From Dryomyza anilis (taxonomy: Eukaryota; Arthropoda; Insecta; Diptera; Dryomyzidae), in contig OX638130.1 in the NCBI GenBank assembly GCA_951804985.1, forward strand, positions 1 to 64,000: 64,000 bases of DNA, given 5' to 3'. Each line of letters starts with the position of its first letter. Position 1 is the stretch's first letter. Shown one piece after another: positions 13,076 through 24,063 of this stretch. The position numbers and the translations under genes were made by a program. The notes under the pieces are model-generated. The model was not told the origin of the DNA. It ran no database searches and was given only the letters and a program-made list of their open reading frames with translations.

Positions 13076-13238
13076 GAAAATTTTAATTTGAACGCTTCGT
13101 AATAGAAGAAAAAAATAGAAAAAATATGCAATAAGAATAAGCATACTTTAAACAAAGGGTTTTTCAACAGGGACGCTACAAAAGTAGAGCGACAGGGACA
13201 GCAAACGCCATATTTCTTGCCGCTCTTTACGGAAGATA

Positions 13239-13632
13239 TACGAATTTTGCGAAAAGATCTTGGCCTACATCCTTACAAAATCCAATTGACGCAAGAACTG
13301 AAGCCGTTTGACCACCAGAAGCGTCGTATGTTCGTGAATTGGGCTGAGCAACAAATTGAAAATGATTCGGATTTTCATCGAAAAATCATCTTCAGTGATG
13401 AGGCTCATTTCTGGCTGAATGGCTTCGTCAATAAACAAAATATGCGTTATTGGTCAGACAGCAATCCACACGTACTCCATGAGTCATCATTGCATCCCGA
13501 AAAAATTACGGTTATGTGCGATTTATGGGCCGGGGGCGTCATTGGGCCGTACTTCTTCCGTGATGATCAAGACCGGCACGTTACTGTGAATGGGAATCGC
13601 TACCGTTCAATGATAACCGAATATTTTTCGCT
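13239..13632 (+). pseudogene. Tc1/mariner-superfamily transposase relic, copy 2
   Basis: Fragment of the same transposase family as copy 1, without the helix-turn-helix half. Similarity starts at ACGAATTTTGCG and keeps the 22 bases deleted in copy 1 (reading LRKDLGLHPYKIQLTQEL). It runs through HQKRRMFVNWAEQQ, IIFSDEAHFWLNGF (first catalytic Asp), SNPHVLHESSLHPEK and WAGGVIGPYFF to GNRYRSMITEYF. It stops before the second catalytic Asp region, after which the frame runs into unrelated AT-rich codons. The frame is open over this span, but both ends are lost. It differs from copy 1 at a handful of residues, including a Trp to Met change in the VWCDLWAGG block, so the two are separate insertions. 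Confidence 0.88.
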
Positions 13633-13999
13633 AATTTGGCTAATTTTTTTAAACTATGCCGAAAATTCTTACACCGAGAGCAAAACGTAGTTAACTATTT
13701 ACTATTTTTCATAGTCAATTTAAAATACTTATGAAGTGACTATGTTACAGTTTAATAAATACGCCGCACAAAATTGAAAAAAGTTGGCCAAAATTCCAAA
13801 AATCGTCTATTTCTATTAACGACAAATAACCGTTCAATGTGTGATTCAAATTGGGTACCTATAATTACTCAAAAGTATCGACACTTTCGCCATTCACAAT
13901 GAATACTAACTGTCAAAAGTCAACTTCTAATTTCGAAACTTGAAAGTATGATCTATACGCTGGGCATTTTTTATGATGTGAGGTGTCGTATTTTCTGAA
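13633..13999. other. AT-rich DNA, nothing recognised
   Basis: Between the transposase relic and the hAT element. No coding signal, tandem repeat or inverted repeat noticed. Confidence 0.4.
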
Positions 14000-14007
14000 A
14001 TGAATAT

Positions 14008-14714
14008 CAGGGGTACTGAACGAAACGAAAAAAAAAAACGAAAACAATTTCTTTTTCAATCGTTTAGTTCTGAACAAAACAAAAAAAAAAAAGTTTTTGT
14101 TCTGAACGAACAAAATTATTTTATTCCAAAAAAAAAGTTATGTTTTAATTTAAAAGTAATATTTTTGTTCAGAACTTTATTTTTGAAATTTTAAAATAAA
14201 GTTCTGAAAGAAAAAATTAAGCACGAGTTTCAAAAATGTTTTGGGAACAAATGTTTTAAAGTAAAGTCAGCATACTATGCTATATAGGAAGATTATCAAG
14301 CGAAATCCAAAGATGCATTTATATGTTCTCCATACAAGTTTTAGACACACATTTATAGTGTTGTGGTCAAAGACAAAGTATTTGAGCAAGAGTTTGCCAA
14401 CTGTGCCTGCATCATCTTTTGTAGCGTCTGCTGTTCAAGTTGTGTCGCCAGAAGCAACAATTTTCAAAAGTTTCATAAAGAAAATTTGTTTACAAAATAT
14501 TAATTAAATTTTTTGAAGTACAATTTTTTGGTTTGATGTCTTGAACGAAAACCAAAATTTTTTTTTTTCATTTTAAGAACTTTATATTCCAAGAACGATT
14601 CAAACGTTCTTTAAAAAATAACGTTTCGTTTAAAACTTTATATTTGGAACATTATTTTTTTGTTCAGATTGAAACGTTTTTTTCTGAACTTTATTTTTTT
14701 GTTCAGTACTCCTG
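14008..14714 (+). mobile_element. Non-autonomous hAT element with perfect 8-bp target duplication
   Basis: The ends are CAGGGGTACTGAAC on the left and GTTCAGTACTCCTG on the right, inverted repeats with one mismatch over 14 bp. Both sides are flanked by ATGAATAT (14000-14007 and 14715-14722). An 8-bp duplication with T at position 2 and A at position 7 matches the hAT preference nTnnnnAn. Subterminal regions carry many GTTCTGAAC/GTTCAGAAC motifs in both orientations plus A and T runs, typical of transposase-binding arrays. At 707 bp it is too short to code for a transposase but keeps a relic of its 3' end (14364-14507). It is therefore an internally deleted derivative that moved using another copy's transposase. 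Confidence 0.92.
14364..14507 (+). pseudogene. Relic of hAT transposase C-terminal dimerisation domain
   Basis: The frame reads KYLSKSLPTVPASSFVASAV and then QVVSPEATIFKSFIKKICLQ. This lines up with the conserved hAT C-terminal block, where a KYL...P...SVPSERVFS stretch is followed by an (A)GQIVSP/DRR...L motif and a final LFLQN-type helix. The SER-FS residues have been replaced, so it is decayed. Its place inside the hAT-ended element makes the assignment stronger than sequence alone would. Confidence 0.6.
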
Positions 14715-14722
14715 ATGAATAT

Positions 14723-15734
14723 AAATTGTGAAATTGAAGATAAATAGTACGCAGAAAATGTAAATATTTTGTTTTTATTTTTAACTAGAGGCATATTTAT
14801 GATAACTTGAAAAAAATCCTAAATTTATCAGAATTAGCTGAATTTATTTGAAGAAACATTTGAACAAACAAAAAAGTGGTGCTCACAGTTTAAATGGCGT
14901 ACTGTCGTATTCATACAATGTCATACTAATACCAGAGAGTATACATAAAGAGATGTCATCTGAGTTGGTTGCAGTTCGACGGCCCGATTGAAGCAAGTAA
15001 ACATGAGTAAAATGGTTTATCTTATGTTAAATTCGTCGAATTAAGACAGAAAAAATATAAATAATTATAAAACAGCTATTATCAATGTTAGGAAGATAAA
15101 AAATTTGTATATTTTCGGTCTACATTTGACAATAGAGTTAGAAAAGTTTAGAAAATCGAATACGTTAATACACGATTGGTTGTTCACACCGATAAGCAAC
15201 AATATTTTTGCTATGGCGAATGGGGAAAAATTTAAAACTGCGCAAAAAATACACCAACGCAATAGTGGTGAAATAATTCATTTTCTACGATTTTTCCTCA
15301 CTAATTTAAAGATGCTTCTTTTTAATGAAAATATCAAAAGTTCTAGATATTTTTGAAATTTATTAATAAAATATTCATTTTGGCATTTTTCTCTTTCATC
15401 CAGATAGCTTTCATGTGTCATGCTTTCAACTATAGCTTTCGCTCACTGGGACGCAGAAAAGAAAATCTCAGATTAATTAAGTTTCATCCAATTTATTTGG
15501 AATTTTTATAAAGGCAATGTTTTAGATAGCAATATCAAAACATCGACAATTTTATTCTTTAAATACTGATATTTTTTCATTCATTTTATCTTTCATAATA
15601 TTTCATTTTATTTATGTGCAGACAGAAAGACGGACACGTATGTTATATTGTAGTGTCGTCTTATTCTCTCTCACATGGTACTAATGACATGCACGTCACA
15701 TTGTTTTTATCTATATATCTATTAATTTCTTTTA
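14723..15734. other. AT-rich DNA, nothing firmly recognised
   Basis: No sustained coding frame. A GC-richer patch near 14960-15005 ends in ATGAGTAAAATGG but opens only a very short frame. I see no element ends. Confidence 0.4.
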
Positions 15735-15753
15735 TAATTCTTAATTAAAACAA

Positions 15754-15823
<70 letters not shown>

Positions 15824-15935
15824 AATAAAAAAATGTGAACAAAATTATCATCCTTGCCGAGGATGTGTACGTTTTAATTATGTTGAACCATTATGGTTAA
15901 AAATTATTAAATACACAGAACAATAAACTAATTTT
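15735..15935 (-). mobile_element. Decayed SINE-like copy carrying a (TA)n expansion
   Basis: Shares order and wording with the SINE-like copies in U1-U4: TTTATAATTCTTAATTAAAA, an A-run, AATAAAAAAATGTG, AATTATCATCCTTGCCGAGG, then ACCATTATGGTTAAAAATTATTAAAT. The box-B equivalent is destroyed. The A-run has turned into a (TA)n microsatellite. Confidence 0.45.
15762..15821. repeat. (TA)n microsatellite, about 30 repeats
   Basis: Uninterrupted TA dinucleotides inside the A-rich tail of a SINE-like relic. Confidence 0.97.
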
Positions 15936-16059
15936 TTAAACCAGTGTATATTATTTAAACCAAAATTATTAAAGTTTTAAACTTTAATGTACATAATTTA
16001 AATTAAATGTTTGTGTATAATTCAATGGTGACAAAAATTTGTCACATTATTTTATCCAA

Positions 16060-16205
16060 ATATTTTTGATTTTTTATAATACTAAATTAAAAAAAAATAA
16101 TTAAAAGAATAAAATAATGTGAAAAAATTATAACCCTGGTCGAGGCTCGAACCTGACATTCTGAACTAATTTATGTTTTGATTATGTTTAATTATTATGG
16201 TTAAT
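16060..16205 (-). mobile_element. SINE-like element with tRNA-type box B
   Basis: On the minus strand it contains GGTTCGAGCCTCG, close to the RNA polymerase III box B GGTTCGANTCC, with an A/T-rich tail on the box-B-distal side. Same family as the copies in the composite units but more diverged. A clear box A is not visible. Confidence 0.5.
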
Positions 16206-16727
16206 TTCCCTGCTGAGTAAAGGGAAATTTCATCGAGCTGCTTCGAGCTGCGGAGCAATGCTTTAATAAATTATTATTGTGTTTAATTGTAAAATATAAT
16301 TTATATTCAATTGTTATAAAGTGTAGAATTAAAAACTATAATTTTGAATATTTTTAGATATATATTAACATTAAAGTTTATTGAAAACAAAATCAAATAA
16401 GATTATTTACTTTTTTAGTAATAGATTTTATATTCAGTTATCAGATAGAAAAGTAATACAATATAGAAAAAGTATCTATTTGTTTCACTCCAACATTTCA
16501 ATCGTCCCCTGCACTTGCAGACAGACGGCTGCCTGCTACTGCTGCGCACATCAACAATGTAATTTTTATATTGTTTCGATTTTATTAGAAGCAATAAAAG
16601 TATTATTATTTTATATGAAAATATAGAAATATGCAGAATTTGAATTCTGAATTTTCTATATTTTACAAAAAATTATTCATGCCAACGTTATTTCATATAA
16701 ATTCATTTAAAATTTTTCATATTGGTA
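16206..16727. other. AT-rich DNA, nothing recognised
   Basis: Contains CGAGCTGCTTCGAGCTGC (near 16234), a short direct repeat, and a small GC-richer patch at 16500-16560. No family motif in any frame. Confidence 0.4.
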
Positions 16728-17061
16728 CATTTCGTCCGTCCGTTCGTTCGTCCGTTTGTTCCGTCGTTCGTTCGTCCGTTCGTTCATTCGTCCGTTTGTT
16801 CGTGCATTTTCTTTGTTGTTGCCTTTGTTTGCTGCTGTCATTAATAGAGCTAAAAATAAAGAAATGTATAAAATTTATAATTATACAAAATAAAGCATTA
16901 TTATTTTATTTTAAAATATATAAATATGCTGAATTTTTATTCAGACTTTTATATATTTTATTCAAATATATTTAAAAAAAAACATTCATATTTTCCCTCC
17001 GTCCGTTCGTTTATAGCTTTGTTGTTTTCCGTTCGTCCGTCCCTTCGATCGGTCGTTTTTT
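16728..17061. repeat. Two CGTCCGTT-type simple repeat tracts in a diverged duplication
   Basis: Tracts of CGTC/CGTT/CGTTTGTT at 16734-16805 and 17000-17058 are each preceded by related AT-rich sequence. TTATATGAAAATATAGAAATATGCAGAATTTGAATTCTG before the first resembles the TAAATATGCTGAATTTTTATTCAG region before the second. An older duplication of roughly 300 bp carrying a GTCY-type microsatellite is the simplest reading. Repetitive Ser-Val-Arg frames here are translations of the repeat. Confidence 0.6.
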
Positions 17062-17974
17062 TTGTTGTAATAACGCATACATTTACAAATACATTAATGA
17101 GAACTGCCTATGTTTTTGCACATATATCAAATTGTTCAACACATTGAAAGATTTGCATACATCCAAACATTGGTTTTTAGCAAAAGATGTGAAATCTGTT
17201 TTGTTGATCTTTAGCAAAATTCATATTTTTGGCCTTCACTTGATTTTTAACTAATTCTTATGCCATGTTAACTTAAATATTTTTGAATAATGAAAAATAG
17301 TTTTACATTAAAAAAATAACTTAAATTACAATTTTCACATTCAAATTAAAAACAAAATATCCAAAACATTATAATGATTATTTTGAAATATAATAATATA
17401 AACAAATATAAACATTTATTTTAAAAATTAGAAATTAAATCAAAATTAACAATTTATTTTCAAAAAAATTAAATTTTTTTTAAATTATAAAATTTAGTTT
17501 AATCTTATGATATTTATTGTCAAAAACATTTATAATCAAAGTTAAAATTTGATTTTTCAAAAAATTTCAATTCTTTTTTTTATCGATGAGTAAATGATAA
17601 AAAAATAAAAATGCAATTAACAAATAATAATATTATGAAATAGTTGAATGATGAGAAAACTTTTGCTTGTATATGATTATTTTGGTTATACTTTTAGAAA
17701 ACATTCATATAAAAAAAGTACAATAAAAATTTATCAAATTTAATTTATTTATTTATGCTTTATGGTTATCAAGTCCATGGTTATATAGTCCAAACTCCAA
17801 TAAAAATATTTTAAAAAATACAAAAAATATTAACATGATCGTTCATATATTTTTATGCCAACACTGTATATAATGAGTAACATAAAAACTACTTAATAAT
17901 AATATTGCAATCAAGCAATGAAGAAAATTATACTTTTTTAACAAAAATAAATCATAATATAAAAAAATCCAAAT
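17062..17974. other. Very AT-rich DNA, nothing recognised
   Basis: Composition approaches simple sequence, dense in A and T runs. No coding frame, element end or tandem period seen. Confidence 0.45.
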
Positions 17975-18357
17975 AATTTTTATTTATTTTACTAATAATA
18001 TTGGTAATTTCATTCATATATTACTGTTTTTCAATAGATTTTAACATATTTATAATGAAATTTCGATCTGTTTCCTTTAACCATGAAGAATCATTCCATT
18101 TTTATTTTATGTTACTAACATTTTTGGAATGGTTAAAAAATCAGGCCGACTCGTATACAAGTATACAAGTAAGTATGTAAACCCCACAACAAAAATGTTG
18201 GTGAAATGAAATAAAAAAGAGGCTTTTATGCATGAATTATAAATTTATAATATAATTTATTTTTATAACATAATTTATAAAATATATGAAAATCTATTGA
18301 AAAACAGTAATATATGAATGAAATTACCATTATTATTAGTAAAATAAATAAAAAAAA
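17975..18357. repeat. Long inverted repeat ending at the first heptamer array
   Basis: Left arm 17975-18042 and right arm 18289-18357 are reverse complements over about 68 bp with one or two mismatches. The core is TTTCATTCATATATTACTG and its complement. The 246-bp loop includes a small direct repeat GTATACAAGTATACAAGTA. The outer edge of the right arm coincides with the start of the heptamer array. It could be a foldback element whose inner or outer edge was the seed of the array. No target duplication could be defined. Confidence 0.8.
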
Positions 18358-21126
18358 TTATAAATTATAAATTATAAATTATAAATTATAAATTATAAAT
18401 TATAAATTATAAATTATAAATTATAAATTATAAATTATAAATTATAAATTATAAATTATAAATTATAAATTATAAATTATAAATTATAAATTATAAATTA
18501 TAAATTATAAATTATAAATTATAAATTATAAATTATAAATTATAAATTATAAATTATAAATTATAAATTATAAATTATAAATTATAAATTATAAATTATA
18601 AATTATAAATTATAAATTATAAATTATAAATTATAAATTATAAATTATAAATTATAAATTATAAATTATAAATTATAAATTATAAATTATAAATTATAAA
18701 TTATAAATTATAAATTATAAATTATAAATTATAAATTATAAATTATAAATTATAAATTATAAATTATAAATTATAAATTATAAATTATAAATTATAAATT
18801 ATAAATTATAAATTATAAATTATAAATTATAAATTATAAATTATAAATTATAAATTATAAATTATAAATTATAAATTATAAATTATAAATTATAAATTAT
18901 AAATTATAAATTATAAATTATAAATTATAAATTATAAATTATAAATTATAAATTATAAATTATAAATTATAAATTATAAATTATAAATTATAAATTATAA
19001 ATTATAAATTATAAATTATAAATTATAAATTATAAATTATAAATTATAAATTATAAATTATAAATTATAAATTATAAATTATAAATTATAAATTATAAAT
19101 TATAAATTATAAATTATAAATTATAAATTATAAATTATAAATTATAAATTATAAATTATAAATTATAAATTATAAATTATAAATTATAAATTATAAATTA
19201 TAAATTATAAATTATAAATTATAAATTATAAATTATAAATTATAAATTATAAATTATAAATTATAAATTATAAATTATAAATTATAAATTATAAATTATA
19301 AATTATAAATTATAAATTATAAATTATAAATTATAAATTATAAATTATAAATTATAAATTATAAATTATAAATTATAAATTATAAATTATAAATTATAAA
19401 TTATAAATTATAAATTATAAATTATAAATTATAAATTATAAATTATAAATTATAAATTATAAATTATAAATTATAAATTATAAATTATAAATTATAAATT
19501 ATAAATTATAAATTATAAATTATAAATTATAAATTATAAATTATAAATTATAAATTATAAATTATAAATTATAAATTATAAATTATAAATTATAAATTAT
19601 AAATTATAAATTATAAATTATAAATTATAAATTATAAATTATAAATTATAAATTATAAATTATAAATTATAAATTATAAATTATAAATTATAAATTATAA
19701 ATTATAAATTATAAATTATAAATTATAAATTATAAATTATAAATTATAAATTATAAATTATAAATTATAAATTATAAATTATAAATTATAAATTATAAAT
19801 TATAAATTATAAATTATAAATTATAAATTATAAATTATAAATTATAAATTATAAATTATAAATTATAAATTATAAATTATAAATTATAAATTATAAATTA
19901 TAAATTATAAATTATAAATTATAAATTATAAATTATAAATTATAAATTATAAATTATAAATTATAAATTATAAATTATAAATTATAAATTATAAATTATA
20001 AATTATAAATTATAAATTATAAATTATAAATTATAAATTATAAATTATAAATTATAAATTATAAATTATAAATTATAAATTATAAATTATAAATTATAAA
20101 TTATAAATTATAAATTATAAATTATAAATTATAAATTATAAATTATAAATTATAAATTATAAATTATAAATTATAAATTATAAATTATAAATTATAAATT
20201 ATAAATTATAAATTATAAATTATAAATTATAAATTATAAATTATAAATTATAAATTATAAATTATAAATTATAAATTATAAATTATAAATTATAAATTAT
20301 AAATTATAAATTATAAATTATAAATTATAAATTATAAATTATAAATTATAAATTATAAATTATAAATTATAAATTATAAATTATAAATTATAAATTATAA
20401 ATTATAAATTATAAATTATAAATTATAAATTATAAATTATAAATTATAAATTATAAATTATAAATTATAAATTATAAATTATAAATTATAAATTATAAAT
20501 TATAAATTATAAATTATAAATTATAAATTATAAATTATAAATTATAAATTATAAATTATAAATTATAAATTATAAATTATAAATTATAAATTATAAATTA
20601 TAAATTATAAATTATAAATTATAAATTATAAATTATAAATTATAAATTATAAATTATAAATTATAAATTATAAATTATAAATTATAAATTATAAATTATA
20701 AATTATAAATTATAAATTATAAATTATAAATTATAAATTATAAATTATAAATTATAAATTATAAATTATAAATTATAAATTATAAATTATAAATTATAAA
20801 TTATAAATTATAAATTATAAATTATAAATTATAAATTATAAATTATAAATTATAAATTATAAATTATAAATTATAAATTATAAATTATAAATTATAAATT
20901 ATAAATTATAAATTATAAATTATAAATTATAAATTATAAATTATAAATTATAAATTATAAATTATAAATTGTAAATTATAAATTATAAATTATAAATTAT
21001 AAATTATATATTATAAATTATAAATTATAAATTATAAATTATAAATTATAAATTATAAATTATAAATTATAAATTATAAATTATAAATTATAAATTATAA
21101 ATTATAATTTATAATTTATAATTTTT
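18355..21126 (+). repeat. Heptamer satellite array A1, (AAATTAT)n, about 396 copies
   Basis: Nearly perfect 7-bp tandem repeat, with isolated variants near 20971 (one A to G) and 21007 (TATATATT). It reads AAATTAT on the plus strand, opposite to arrays A2-A6. At 21101-21108 (ATTATAAT) it turns into the ATAATTT orientation through a perfect palindrome, and about three repeats in that orientation join unit U1. Each unit contains TATAAA. It does not resemble known telomeric repeats. Confidence 0.97.
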
Positions 21127-21144
21127 ACTTTGCATTTGTTGGTA

Positions 21145-21977
21145 CACTAAGAAAACAAGATGTTTATGAAAGTCTTGCTTCAACTATTCGTTTAAATTTA
21201 CGCCTTGTAGCAAATATACAAACATCCCATAAATTTCAATAAAGTTGCAGCAAAACTATTAATATTTTTAGAATATGACTATATGTAGATAGTTACGAGA
21301 TGTTTGCCACAACAGCAATGAAATTGAGATATTTACAGTTGACTGATAGCAAACATCGTGAGTTCTTGCAGCAACATTTTGAGGTATTTTGACATTTAAC
21401 TACCATAAAAACGGAAAGTGGCGTACTTTTTCCTTACGTTCCATTTATCCACAACAATTAAGTAAATTCAATGGTGTAAAAAAAGTGCCCACTCAATTTA
21501 ATGGTAAAAGTGATTATAAAATATCCTGTGATTTAAATTATCAACACGTGATGGAAAATATTTCTTTTCAGAGTTAACTTTGATGATAGCGTCGCCTGTC
21601 GGACTTGGTTCTTCTGCGAAGAAATCTCAAGTCATTTAAAAAGACAATGGCGATGTATACCAGGATGTACCATGTACCAGGATACTGTTTTAATTCTAGA
21701 ATAAATAAAAATACATTCGATTCATTTTCTTTCAATTCAATAAAAATTAATCCGCGAATTCTAATGGAGTACCTTTTCCAAATATTCATCAACTATCTTC
21801 CTATTTGTAAGATGTTGCTATAGATAATCGTAAATTTGAAAGATGGTTGCTAGAAATATTTATCGTATTTGACGAATATTTGAGAGATGGTTGTCTCAAA
21901 TACGATTTAAATAATTTGTAAATAACTTGATATTTAGGGCTGTGATATTTCTGGCAATCATTTTTGTTTTCTTAGTG
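21145..21977. mobile_element. CACTA-ended MITE, U1 copy (833 bp)
   Basis: Starts CACTAAGAAAACAA and ends TTGTTTTCTTAGTG, a perfect 14-bp inverted repeat with the CACTA/TAGTG termini of the CMC (CACTA/Mirage/Chapaev) group. Subterminal AACATC/GATGTT motifs recur on both strands. Flanking triplets are GTA on the left and CTA (ATA in U2-U4) on the right, an imperfect 3-bp duplication. A related segment 24064-24235 lacks it, showing it is an insertion. The overlapping frames of about 60-70 codons have no family motif and match shadows on both strands. CACTA assignment is from termini only. Confidence 0.7.
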
Positions 21978-22132
21978 CTATATTTACCTCTTTCGCCAAC
22001 TCATCGCAATATGTTCATTTACAAATGTAGTTCTTACGTCCCTGTTTTACATATACAGGCGGTCCAATTTGACTGCAACGCCAAGCAATAGGGAGTTTGT
22101 TTTGCATTACCATGTGCACACTTGCGTTTACA
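21978..22132. other. Segment X, right of the MITE
   Basis: Reads CGCCAACTCATCGCAATATG, TTACGTCCCTGTTTTACATA and ends CACTTGCG. It is paralogous to 24090-24235 of the same unit. Origin unknown; it flanks the minus-strand gene fragment on both sides and may be a flank or intron of that captured gene. Confidence 0.5.
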
Positions 22133-22445
22133 TTTTTTGATTTTATTTATAATTCTTAATTAAAAATTAAAAAAAAAATAATTAAAAGAATAAAAAATTA
22201 TTACCCTGGCCGAGATTCGAACCTGCGATTCCGAACTTATTTTATGTATGGTTTAACCATAATGGTTAAAAATTATTAAATATACAGAAAAATACACTAT
22301 TTAAGTTTAAAATTTTTTGATTTTATTTATAATTCTAAATTTAAAATTAAAAAAAAAAATAATTAAAGAAAAAAAAAGGAAAAAATTATCACCCTGGCCG
22401 TGATTCGAACCAGCGATTCTGAACTAATTTTATGTAGGTTTTAAT
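22133..22445 (-). mobile_element. Two adjacent SINE-like copies, U1
   Basis: Two tandem copies (about 22133-22312 and 22313-22445). On the minus strand each has a box-B-like element, GGTTCGAATCTCGGCCAGGG in the first and GGTTCGAATCACGGCCAGGG in the second, then an A/T-rich tail (TTTTATTCTTTTAATTATTT). Upstream of box B lies ATGGTTAAACCATA, a possible box A remnant. tRNA-derived origin is probable, not proven. Confidence 0.5.
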
Positions 22446-23099
22446 TACAATTCTTCACTACAAATTCACAAATTAAAATTTCATGGTATTTCGACGCTAT
22501 CTGTTCACCGTCTGCGCCGGCACTACTTTCATCTGTAGTATGGATTCTGCTGCCAGGAACCTTGTTGCTATTGTGTTGTATGCTGCGGTGATAAACCAAC
22601 GGCCAATGATGGTAGCCAACGGCAGCGGAGCTTCTAGCATTCGGCGGTACATTATCGCCCGATGACTGACCGATGCCGGCACCAGAGCCAAAGGAGTTCA
22701 AGACGCTGCTTTAGTAGGAGGTATCGGCCACCGATCCAGCCGTTTGATGGGAGCCATTTAGATTGGGGGCACCACATTTCTTGAGGATCTGGTGCAGCGC
22801 TGCATTACCCTGAAGACAGTCTTGTGCATTTGCTTTATTAATGCGCGGCGGATAGACTTGTGTGATCGACGAGTTGGACTTTTGTTGGCCGGCGAAGGAG
22901 TTGTCGATGTTCCTGTTGCACATGATTTTCGACAACAGAGCGGAAGAGCTGGTGGCTGACTCTGAACGCTGTGGAAACACTTGTAGTTGTTTGCACATTT
23001 TATTTTAAAGATAAAACAAACCTTGCAAAGATAAAACAAACTGTGCACACTTCAAACAAAATACATTTTCGCATACGGTTCGTAACGACCGTAGAGCTA
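22441..23099 (-). pseudogene. Broken protein-coding gene fragment (minus strand), U1 copy a
   Basis: GC-richer island in AT-rich DNA with coding-like composition. On the minus strand a frame reads [20 protein letters not shown] through [38 protein letters not shown] and GSHQTAGSVADTSY. It meets a TAA stop at 22711-22713 and continues in frame as NSFGSGAGIGQSSGDNVPPN. Upstream, TGTTTCCACAG before CGTTCAGAG looks like a splice acceptor. The remainder is low-complexity, Gln/Ser/Gly-rich in one frame or another. I do not recognise the protein. This copy is truncated before the exon-like ATG block seen in copy b. Confidence 0.5.
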
Positions 23100-23117
23100 G
23101 ACTTCTCGCAGCAATAA

Positions 23118-23300
23118 AATTCAAAATTATTAAATATACAGAAAAATAGACTATTTAAGTTTAAAATTTTTTGATTTTATTTATAATTATAAATTTAAAA
23201 TTTAAAAAAAAAAAATAATTAAAGAATAAAAAATGTGAAAAATTATCACCCTGGCCGTGATTCGAACCAGCGATTCTGAACTAATTTTATGTAGGTTTTA
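23118..23300 (-). mobile_element. SINE-like copy between the two gene-fragment copies, U1
   Basis: Same family as 22133-22445, with minus-strand GGTTCGAATCACGGCCAGGG. It lies within the 857-bp internal duplication of U1, which explains the repeated order of SINE then gene fragment. Confidence 0.5.
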
Positions 23301-24016
23301 ATTACAATTCTTCACTACAAATTCACAAATTAAAATTTCATGGTATTTCGACGCTATCTCTTCACCGTCTGCGCCGGCACTACTTTCATCTGTAGTATGG
23401 ATTTTGCTGCCAGGAACCTTGTTGCTATTGTGTTGTATGCTGCGGTGATAAACCAACGGCCAATGTTGGTAGCCAACGGCAGCGGAGCTTATAGCATTCG
23501 GCGGTACATTATCGCCCGATGACTGACCAATGCCGGCACCAGAGCCAAAGGAGTTCAAGACGTTGCTTTAGTAGGAGATATCGGCCACCGATTCAGCCGT
23601 TTGATGGGAGCCATTTAGATTGGGGGCGCCAGATTTCTTGAGGATCTGGTGCAGCGCTGCATTACCCTGAAGACAGTCTTGTGCATTTGCTTTATTAATG
23701 CGCGGCGGATAGACTTGTGTGATCGACGAGTTGGACTTTTGTTGGCCGGCGAAGGAGTTGTCGATGTTCCTGTTGCACATGATTTTCAACACCAGAGCGG
23801 AAGAGCTGGTGGCTGACTCTGAACGCTGTGGAAACACTTGTAGTTGTTTGCACATTTTATTTTAAAGATAAAACAAACCTTGCAAAGATAAAACAAACCG
23901 TGCACACTTCAAACAAAATACATTTTCGCATACGGTTCGTAACGACCGTAGAGCTCGACTTCTCGCAGCAATGTATCTTGGGTTTGAGAACCTTCTCGAC
24001 GATCAGCGGCCTCCAT
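23298..24016 (-). pseudogene. Broken gene fragment (minus strand), U1 copy b with a 5' exon-like block
   Basis: Second copy of the fragment at 22441-23099 (offset 857 bp), with the same TAA at 23568-23570 and small substitutions such as LKKSGAPN for LKKCGAPN. It extends further upstream to an ATG at 24016 opening a 35-codon frame (24016 down to 23909) that begins MEAADRREGSQTQDTLLREV and contains YGRYEPYAKMY. The GC content and lack of stops suggest a former first coding exon. The roughly 60-bp AT-rich stretch between it and the putative acceptor would be an intron remnant. Gene identity unknown. Confidence 0.5.
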
Positions 24017-24063
24017 GTCAACTGTAAAAGTGAACGAAAATATTTAAATAAATCGTTTAAATA

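Noticed and set aside
12964..13167. Small Phe/Lys-rich protein on the minus strand
   Set aside because: It is the translation of the degenerate TTTTTAGTGAAAAATTGAA minisatellite.
16631..17147. Ser/Val/Arg-rich proteins
   Set aside because: The frames translate CGTCCGTT simple repeats flanked by AT-rich DNA.
18355..21126. Telomeric repeat array
   Set aside because: AAATTAT lacks the G-rich strand of telomerase repeats, and the arrays lie inside a tandem composite, not at an end.
21389..21823. Conserved 62-72 codon frames recurring in each unit
   Set aside because: They lie inside the CACTA-ended MITE, overlap frames on the opposite strand and show no motif. Recurrence only reflects unit duplication.
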